Shown here piece after piece: positions 58,092 through 64,000 of a stretch of 64,000 nucleotides of DNA (its first letter is position 1; each line of letters starts with the position of its first letter). Position numbers and translations under genes: made by a program. Origin of the DNA: Paenibacillus melissococcoides (GTDB lineage: Bacteria; Bacillota; Bacilli; Paenibacillales; Paenibacillaceae); assembly GCA_944800085.1 (NCBI GenBank), contig CALYLO010000009.1:38501-102500 (forward strand). The letters run 5' to 3'. The notes under the pieces are model-generated. The model made no database searches and was not told where the DNA came from. It saw only the letters and a list, made by a program, of their open reading frames with translations.

Positions 58092-59336
58092 TTATTGCTC
58101 TGTCGGCTTCACCTTCCTTCTGGGCGTATAGAGTTGGTCGTTGCGTAGCAGCACATCGACCAGACGCACAAGTTTTCTTGCCGTTAAGACGAGGGCACGT
58201 TTGTGTTGATGCTTAGGGACTTCATTGAATTTCTTCCGGTAGTACTCCCCGAATTCCGGGTCGCGGTTTTTTACCGAGTTGGCAGCTTCAACAAGGTAGT
58301 AGCGAAGGAATCGGTTGCCGGAACGAATGCGCTTTGTATCTTCCGCCTCGAAGGAGCCGGATTGGTGCTTGCGCCACGTCAGACCCGCATACTTGGCCAA
58401 GGCGGCTTGATCCGTGAAGCGGTCGATGTCGCCGATCTCGGCCAGGATGCCTGCGGCATAGACCCGATCAATGCCCGGAATGGAACGGAGGCACTGGCTG
58501 CTGGAAATGCCGTCTAAAATGCGCTCAATCGCCTTGTCGAGCTCTTTAAGCTGACTCTGGATGCTCCGGATCGACTGAATTGAGGTGCCCAGCACCAAAT
58601 CAATGGAATCCTCGACAACCTTCGAGAGACGGTACGAGGCCCGAGCCGCCTTTTGAATACAGCGGGCGACGTGTTCGGGATCGGGGAAACGATTTCTCCC
58701 CTTGTCCTTGAGATAGTCAGCCAAACGGGCGACATCCATATTCGCCATCTCATCCAGACTATACTTTTCCGAGAGCATTTCCATGATGGCATGGCCGAAC
58801 ACGGAACTGTCCACCTCCGCGCGAAAAGCATTGCACTTGTAGAACAGATTTTGCAAAAAGTATTGCTTCTCGCGGGTAAGGTTGTGTACGAGATGGAATC
58901 GCATGCGAGTGAGCCGCTGCAAGGCGATGTACTGTTCCTGCATCACGATAGTCGTCGTGAGTCTGCCAAAACGCAGGCGGTCTGCAATGATCCAGGCATC
59001 GATGCGATCGGTTTTGTCCAGGTCGGCATAAGCGTCTTTGAATTTGTTAATCAGCTTCGGATTAATGGTGAACACCTTGGCATTCAATTGTTGAAGGGCC
59101 TCATCCTCATGCAAGTACATGGCTGGATGCCAACTGTAGACGGATGTGGCTTCAAGCCCGATATGAACCTCAGAGCAGGCTGTCTTGACCGCAGCAGAAA
59201 TGATGCGATCCCGCAAGTAAGAAGCGCCGTGCAGATTGTTGGTGGTCTTGAAGGTCTCCAGGGTGTCGCCATCCGATTTCATCAAACAGGCTTCCAGTTC
59301 TTCGGAACTGACGTCAATACCGACAAAAAGCTTCAA
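58092..59336 (-). CDS. IS110-family transposase (DEDD recombinase)
   Basis: 414 residues, apparently intact. N-terminal RuvC-like DEDD domain: Asp in FVGIDVSSEE, Glu in IGLEATSVYSWHPAMYL, and Asp pair in DKTDRIDAWIIADRL. C-terminal Tnp20 domain: PGIDRVYAAGILAEIGDIDR and the catalytic serine in RIRSGNRFLRYYL. IS110 enzymes have no inverted-repeat ends and use a bridge RNA to choose target and donor. AGGAGGAATTCTC before ATG 59336. Non-coding DNA of about 220 bp upstream is highly structured (separate entry). Confidence 0.93.
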   Translation of the reverse strand: MKLFVGIDVSSEELEACLMKSDGDTLETFKTTNNLHGASYLRDRIISAAVKTACSEVHIGLEATSVYSWHPAMYLHEDEALQQLNAKVFTINPKLINKFKDAYADLDKTDRIDAWIIADRLRFGRLTTTIVMQEQYIALQRLTRMRFHLVHNLTREKQYFLQNLFYKCNAFRAEVDSSVFGHAIMEMLSEKYSLDEMANMDVARLADYLKDKGRNRFPDPEHVARCIQKAARASYRLSKVVEDSIDLVLGTSIQSIRSIQSQLKELDKAIERILDGISSSQCLRSIPGIDRVYAAGILAEIGDIDRFTDQAALAKYAGLTWRKHQSGSFEAEDTKRIRSGNRFLRYYLVEAANSVKNRDPEFGEYYRKKFNEVPKHQHKRALVLTARKLVRLVDVLLRNDQLYTPRRKVKPTEQ

Positions 59337-59344
59337 GAGAATTC

Positions 59345-59545
59345 CTCCTTTCTATAAGGGATTCAGGGAACGGACTCTCCGGACTGTCTCCGGCGCACTC
59401 GCCGATCAATCACCCTCGCATATGAGAACACGCTTCGGTTCACGAGCTGCCCCGACGCTGCTACAGTCGGGCATGAGTTGCCGAAGGGAACAGCCAGCGG
59501 GTAAGAAGTGCAAGCGAGTACCGGAGAAACAGACTTAAAAAGTAG
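59345..59545 (-). ncRNA. candidate IS110 bridge RNA
   Basis: On the minus strand, upstream of the recombinase start. A long hairpin spans 59433-59486: outer stem CTTCGG/CCGAAG, internal loop of 7 nt versus 9 nt, inner stem TGCCCGAC/GTCGGGGCA with one bulge, 9-nt apical loop. This stem-internal-loop-stem layout is that of bridge-RNA guide loops. A smaller 5' hairpin (GGTA/TACC, 59501-59522) and a 3' GC hairpin (GGCG/CGCC, 59392-59403, with CCGGAG repeats) flank it. Ends of the RNA and of the IS are not defined. Confidence 0.5.
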
Positions 59546-59743
59546 ATTGGACTACAGGAGGGAGACGAATTTCCCCGAATGGAACCCTAAGTTCCATTGT
59601 CCAGAGACATTCCGGAAAGTCCAGTCCCCATATTAATTTTCAATGTGCAAGCTGGAAATTTTGAAGGCATTCTATGTTTCTATAAAGGACTGGAAAAAGA
59701 CTCAAAACTGCCTTCAGGAAATACTATACGAGGAGGGGGGAGA

Positions 59744-59857
59744 TTGATCCGGTTAAAAGTGCGGCATCTCGTCATCCTATTGGCCGTGCTGGCCGCTTTG
59801 TCGGGGATTGTCCTGGTCGTCCCAATGATAGCGGCGCACCCCATGGTTTTTGGGTAA
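59744..59857 (+). CDS. possible 37-aa single-pass membrane peptide
   Basis: TTG start with AGGAGGGGGG 7 bp from the SD core. The peptide is one hydrophobic helix (VRHLVILLAVLAALSGIVLV) after a basic start. The same frame continues past its stop as RFLGVRTIRRMKGIFALMGR to TGA 60011-60013, so it may instead be the 5' piece of a gene with a nonsense mutation. No family recognised. Confidence 0.35.
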   Translation: MIRLKVRHLVILLAVLAALSGIVLVVPMIAAHPMVFG

Positions 59858-60013
59858 CGCTTCTTGGGCGTGAGGACGATACGGCGAATGAAAGGTATTT
59901 TTGCGCTTATGGGCAGGTATCTTCCGGCATCCGAGAACATGCTGTATATCGGCAAGAAGCATTCCTCCTTCTCGACAGAAGGTTCGGAAGACACGGAGCT
60001 AAGCCTATGCTGA

Positions 60014-60473
60014 GCCGGCACCGTTATGAGAGGTCAACAGGCGCCCAGCCTATTATGTGGTGAATTAGATCGAGCCGGCTTCAGTATCGCAACGGCAAAT
60101 CCCGGGGAACTGCGACTCATGTGCTTCCGGGAAAGCATGCAGGGACCGGAATCACGTCTCGCCTGTCGGAGCTTAGAGAGAATGCTGCCGCGGGGGGGAA
60201 TAAATTGGTCGCCCGATGAGGGCGTCTGGAGGGCAGCTAAGCATCGAGCCGTAACGGTGAACGCTTCCTGCTGATTCCGATTCTTGATGAATGATCCTAC
60301 ATTATGAAATAGAAGCGGTGAAGCAGGCCAAGTCACTGCTTAGTCAAGATCGTGTGAGAGCCAGATAAATTTCCTTATAGTCGTATTTTATAGATGTTAT
60401 TCGATTTCCTTGTTCGTTGCTTGTTATCGTTATACCTCTACTTAGTTGAGATTGGAGCGTTTCATACATAGAT
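60014..60473. other. non-coding spacer
   Basis: No supportable gene, RNA or repeat was seen. Composition becomes AT-richer toward the mur genes. Confidence 0.4.
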
Positions 60474-60523
60474 TAAAAGCCTTGCATTTCGTCTTTATCG
60501 GAGACGTCATGCGAGGCTTTTTA
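60474..60523. terminator. bidirectional terminator downstream of murR
   Basis: AAAAGCCTTGCAT ... ATGCGAGGCTTTTT with an inner CGTCT/AGACG stem. A-rich on one side and T-rich on the other, so it can work in both directions and end the leftward mur operon. Confidence 0.8.
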
Positions 60524-60552
60524 TATTACGGGAGTGTTCAAGTATTACTTCC

Positions 60553-61404
60553 TCAAGATTGCTCGCGCAAGTTACGAATAGCTTGGCTTGTATCTGCCAA
60601 ATATCGAATCGTCTCGTGTTGGGTGGAGGCGTAAGCAAAGAATAGTGTGTCTACTGCAAGCAGTTGTGCAAGGCGTGAACTGGTCGCAGCACTGCGAAAC
60701 ACTGCTTCCGGCGCATGAGCTACACTTAGCATGTAGGCGACATTATTACTTAGTTCATGTTCACCATATCGGGATATGCCGACCGTAACCAAGTCATATT
60801 CATTTGCGAGCTTGACGGATTGGATGACCTCTTTCGTCTTCCCACTGTAAGATACGCCGATGAAGACGGAGCCAGAAGGGGCATTGGCAATATTAACGGC
60901 CAGCACATGCTGATCGTGAAAGGCAAAGGCTGTTTTCCCTAGACGCATCCACTTCTGTGCAATGTCTTCTGCTACAACCAAGGATGCCCCAATTCCGTAC
61001 GTATAAATTGCAGGAGCTTTCGCCATTGCTGCGGCAATTTGATTCACTATTTCACTATCCAGCGCTTCAGCGGTATCTTGAAGAGCCTGAATGCTGTTGG
61101 ACACGGTCTTTTTAATAATGGAATCGGTCGTATCACTTGGATCGAAATCATAATAAGTAGGGCGCTCATGTTTGGCCATATCAAGAGAGAGACGAACCTT
61201 TAGCTGTGGGAAGCCCCCAACCTGCAAAGAACTGCAAAATCGAACGACAGAAGCGCCACTGGTCTCCGCCTTTTCGGCAAGATCGTGTATGCTAATATTC
61301 GCAACCTCTTCCGGGTGCTCTAATATGTAGCGAGCTACTTTTTGCTCAGACTGTGACAGACTATCGTACAAAGCTTGAATTTGCGTCAAGATACTTCCCG
61401 TCAT
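60553..61404 (-). CDS. murR: MurR/RpiR-family regulator
   Basis: 283 residues. N-terminal RpiR HTH (ILTQIQALYDSLSQSEQKVA to ASVVRFCSSLQVGGFPQLKV, residues 4-65). C-terminal SIS sugar-phosphate domain (YTYGIGASLVVAEDIAQKWM, VFIGVSYSGKTKEVIQSVKL). ATG 61404 has AGGGGGC. An ATG 48 bp upstream is in frame but unsupported. Last gene of the murQ-murP-murR unit, so it most likely senses N-acetylmuramate-6-phosphate. Confidence 0.88.
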   Translation of the reverse strand: MTGSILTQIQALYDSLSQSEQKVARYILEHPEEVANISIHDLAEKAETSGASVVRFCSSLQVGGFPQLKVRLSLDMAKHERPTYYDFDPSDTTDSIIKKTVSNSIQALQDTAEALDSEIVNQIAAAMAKAPAIYTYGIGASLVVAEDIAQKWMRLGKTAFAFHDQHVLAVNIANAPSGSVFIGVSYSGKTKEVIQSVKLANEYDLVTVGISRYGEHELSNNVAYMLSVAHAPEAVFRSAATSSRLAQLLAVDTLFFAYASTQHETIRYLADTSQAIRNLREQS

Positions 61405-61494
61405 AACAAAAGCCCCCTGAATGTATTTCAGATTATGAAGAAAATAGGACATCTATGGAGATCATGCTCCAAGATGCCCTATATGATCCGAGCG

Positions 61495-62949
61495 TTAATC
61501 GGTATCTTTATTATGCTCTAATAGAAGTTCTTTTGTAAAGCCGAAGAAGTAGGTCAGCAGGAAGCCTCCAATATAGGAAGCGACAAGACCAAGCAAGTAA
61601 CCGACGATTGAAGCGCCGATGCCAAGTGGGCCCGTTACAAGCGGTACAAGAACTAAGCCAGAAGGTCCAATAGCCATGGAGCCGATAAAGTTGGCTGACA
61701 TCGCATACAATCCAAGCACTGCACCACCGAAGCCACCGCCGATACAAGCTGTGATAAACGGACGACCTAATGGCAAGGATACACCGTAGATCAAAGGCTC
61801 ACCAATCCCTAAGAAGCCGACGGGCAGAACCCCTTTAATCAAATTGCGCATGCTTTTGTTATGATTCAATTTCATATAGATTGCAATGGCTGCACCGACT
61901 TGACCAGCACCGGCCATAGCCAGGATAGGAAGAAGCGCGGTGAAACCGAATTGCGTAATCAATTCCGCATGAATTGGAATCAAGGCCTGATGCAATCCAA
62001 ACATAACGAGCGGCAGGAAGGATGCTGCGAGTACAAAACCGGACAATGGTCCGCCATGCGCAAGGAGCCATGTTGTTGCCGTTCCGATACCCTGTGAAAT
62101 GACACCAGCTAGCGGCATGAATGCAAAGATCGTGATTAAACCGACGACTAGCAAGGCAATTGTTGGCGTTACGATAATATCAATAGCAGTTGGGACATGC
62201 TTGCGCACCCATTTTTCCATATAAGAGATCAAGATTGCAGCAAAGATTGCCCCGATAATACCGCCTTGACCCGGACTTAACGTAATTTCCCCAATTAGAG
62301 GATAGGTATACGAAATATTTGCAACGCTTGGTGCGATAATAATCGCGGAGACCGCACCACCTAATGAAGGAGTACCTCCGAATTCCTTAGCAGCATTTAC
62401 ACCGGCGAATACGGTTAGGTATAGGAAAAAGGCGGAACCGATTACACTGACAATTGGCTGTAACGTTACCATCCATTCTGGTGAGAAGCCGGTTTGCATC
62501 AGGTTTGCCAAAAGACCTGCGATACCATTAATAAGACCGGCACCGACGAGAGCTGGAATCAGGGGAATGAAGATATTTCCGATCTTTCGCAGGAAGTTTT
62601 TAAATGGAGTATTGTTTTTCTTTTTAAGCTCAGTCTTAATATCCTGACCTTTTGCTTGGGAATTGATTGGCTTAGGAGCTATTGTTTCCGAACCTTCGCC
62701 TGATTCAATAAGGGAAGTGAGCTCGTCTGCTACTTTCTTTACGGTTCCTGGACCAAGGACGATTTGATATGTCTCATCGTCAACGACACCCATTACACCT
62801 TTGGTGCTTTTGATTCGTGCTTCATCAATGATGCTTCGATCCACGAGGTTAATCCGAAGGCGAGTAATACAATTCGTAAAGCTATTAATGTTTGAAGCCC
62901 CGCCAACAGCATCGAGAATCTCTTTTGCAAGTGCACGATGTTGATTCAT
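61495..62949 (-). CDS. murP: PTS EIIBC component, N-acetylmuramate-type
   Basis: 484 residues. EIIB domain residues 1-80 with phospho-Cys27 in NSFTNCITRLRINL. A linker of about 35 residues is rich in Lys/Glu/Ser. EIIC domain of about ten membrane helices from residue 115 has the GIGEPLIYGVSLPLGRPF loop. No EIIA domain, as is usual for MurP, which borrows glucose-type EIIA. Imports and phosphorylates N-acetylmuramate. The sugar is assigned from its neighbours murQ and murR. Alternatively an alpha-glucoside or sucrose-type PTS. Confidence 0.88.
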   Translation of the reverse strand: MNQHRALAKEILDAVGGASNINSFTNCITRLRINLVDRSIIDEARIKSTKGVMGVVDDETYQIVLGPGTVKKVADELTSLIESGEGSETIAPKPINSQAKGQDIKTELKKKNNTPFKNFLRKIGNIFIPLIPALVGAGLINGIAGLLANLMQTGFSPEWMVTLQPIVSVIGSAFFLYLTVFAGVNAAKEFGGTPSLGGAVSAIIIAPSVANISYTYPLIGEITLSPGQGGIIGAIFAAILISYMEKWVRKHVPTAIDIIVTPTIALLVVGLITIFAFMPLAGVISQGIGTATTWLLAHGGPLSGFVLAASFLPLVMFGLHQALIPIHAELITQFGFTALLPILAMAGAGQVGAAIAIYMKLNHNKSMRNLIKGVLPVGFLGIGEPLIYGVSLPLGRPFITACIGGGFGGAVLGLYAMSANFIGSMAIGPSGLVLVPLVTGPLGIGASIVGYLLGLVASYIGGFLLTYFFGFTKELLLEHNKDTD

Positions 62950-63080
62950 GGTGTTTCCCTCCTAAGTTTAAAAGTAGTGTCGTGGGGTAATCGAGCCGTG
63001 CTTATCCTGCGATTTCTGCAAGGATAACTTGTAAATCATTTTGCCTGATTGATGTTCAAAGATATGGATAGCGCATCCAT

Positions 63081-63971
63081 TTATTTGATGGCTTGACGAA
63101 TGAATCCTCGAGCCTGCTCCAGTTTCTGAAGTGTTTCTTCATACGTTAGCCCTGTCAAAATCATAACGATGGCAGCCTTTGGTTTATTGTCTGCTAGTTC
63201 AAGATACTTCTCTGCCGTTTCGTAATCACAGGATGTTGCTTCCATGACGATTCGCTTTGCACGTTCAACAAGCTTTTCATTTGTGAGCTGTACATCTACC
63301 ATGAGATTGCCGTACACTTTGCCTACTTGAATCATGGCTGCAGTAGAGAGCATGTTGCATACGAGCTTCTGGGACGTACCGGACTTTAGGCGGGTTGAGC
63401 CTGTTAATACTTCCGGTCCATTCATGATCTCAATGGCAATCTGAGCAGCCTTGCCGACTTCGGAATTCTTGTTGCAGGCAATAGCAACCGTATTTGCCCC
63501 GATTTGATTTGCGTACTCCAGTCCTGCAATGACATATGGCGTACGGCCGCTGGCTGCGATACCGACTAAAGTGTCCTTTTCCGTAAGGTGAATGTTCTTC
63601 AGATCCTCGATGCCAAGCTCTCGGCTGTCTTCTGCACCTTCAACCGCTTTAATGAAAGCTTTCTCGCCGCCTGCGATTAATCCGACAACCTGCTCAGGCA
63701 ATGTTCCGAAGGTCGGGGGGCATTCTACAGCGTCGAGTAGACCGATTCGACCGCTTGTACCAGCACCCATGTATATTAGGCGACCGTTTTGTCGAAGGGA
63801 ATCGGCAATCTTGGCAACAGCTTGGGCAATTTGAGGGATCTCCTCACGAACAGCATGCGCCACTTTAGCATCTTCCTCATTCATAATGCGAAGGAATTCT
63901 TCAATAGACAGCTCGTCTAAATTCATTGTGCGCTCGTTACGAGCTTCTGTAGTTAAATGTTCAAGCATCAT
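63081..63971 (-). CDS. murQ: N-acetylmuramate 6-phosphate etherase
   Basis: 296 residues. Cleaves the lactyl ether of MurNAc-6-P to GlcNAc-6-P and D-lactate in cell-wall recycling. SIS domain with YMGAGTSGRIGLLDAVECPP (sugar-phosphate loop and catalytic Glu), VGIAASGRTPYV and STRLKSGTSQKLVCNM, all family hallmarks. AAAGGGGAG before two ATGs (63971, 63968). First gene of the leftward mur operon. Its promoter lies at or beyond the window edge. Confidence 0.96.
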   Translation of the reverse strand: MMLEHLTTEARNERTMNLDELSIEEFLRIMNEEDAKVAHAVREEIPQIAQAVAKIADSLRQNGRLIYMGAGTSGRIGLLDAVECPPTFGTLPEQVVGLIAGGEKAFIKAVEGAEDSRELGIEDLKNIHLTEKDTLVGIAASGRTPYVIAGLEYANQIGANTVAIACNKNSEVGKAAQIAIEIMNGPEVLTGSTRLKSGTSQKLVCNMLSTAAMIQVGKVYGNLMVDVQLTNEKLVERAKRIVMEATSCDYETAEKYLELADNKPKAAIVMILTGLTYEETLQKLEQARGFIRQAIK

Positions 63972-64000
63972 ATTCTCCCCTTTTACCTATCTGTGAAAAC

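Overview
The window reads as chromosome of a high-GC, low-copy-IS member of the Paenibacillaceae (Bacillota). The reasons are AGGAGG-type ribosome binding sites, LplB/YtcP-type sugar ABC transporters with long lipoprotein binding proteins, LacI regulators, a copper-amine-oxidase-like 'stalk' protein, a classical purine riboswitch, and a murQ-murP-murR set. Species cannot be fixed from the sequence.

Layout. 0.2-5.3 kb: MoxR ATPase, DUF58 and transglutaminase operon. 5.5-6.6 kb: orphan LacI regulator. 7.4-10.4 kb: XRE-cupin regulator divergent from tdh-kbl (threonine to glycine plus acetyl-CoA). 10.4-14.3 kb: AT-rich island with an IS3 remnant, an unknown 209-aa gene, a frameshifted IS4-family transposase and a 5'-truncated ABC ATPase. 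14.7-19.6 kb: Gfo/Idh/MocA dehydrogenase plus a complete sugar ABC importer. 19.6-31.6 kb: serine hydrolase, esterase, a second sugar ABC importer, GH3 glucosidase, GH94 1,2-beta-oligoglucan phosphorylase and LacI regulator. This looks like a 1,2-beta-glucan (sophorooligosaccharide) locus, but its binding protein is internally deleted and its phosphorylase is frameshifted. 31.8-33.6 kb: a broken secreted-protein gene with a small membrane protein, and a response-regulator relic. 33.7-44.4 kb: a purine block with guaA, a guanine-class riboswitch, an NCS2 permease, a SBP/permease/permease/ATPase ABC importer and adenine deaminase. 45.6-46.6 kb: an IS1595-like transposase whose catalytic triad looks incomplete. 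47.1-57.5 kb: inositol catabolism (lacI, iolB, iolG, divergent iolD, iolE, second dehydrogenase, Na+/solute symporter, isomerase), with shared LacI-type operators. 57.5-60 kb: ECF sigma relic and an IS110 element. 60.5-64 kb: murR, murP, murQ for N-acetylmuramate recycling.

Two themes run across the window. First, many genes are broken by single frameshifts or deletions (phosphorylase, binding protein, iolD, inositol lacI, IS4 transposase, sigma factor, secreted protein). Either accessory loci are decaying or the assembly carries indel errors, and raw reads must decide. Second, three intergenic minisatellites at 7.0, 42.4 and 45.0 kb differ in unit length and sequence but share one core, CTGA-N6-KGGWGA, which suggests a dispersed repeat family.

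The most checkable novelties are a candidate bridge RNA with a clear internal-loop stem upstream of the IS110 recombinase, the minisatellite family, and the ABC importer that may be read through from a guanine-riboswitch permease gene.
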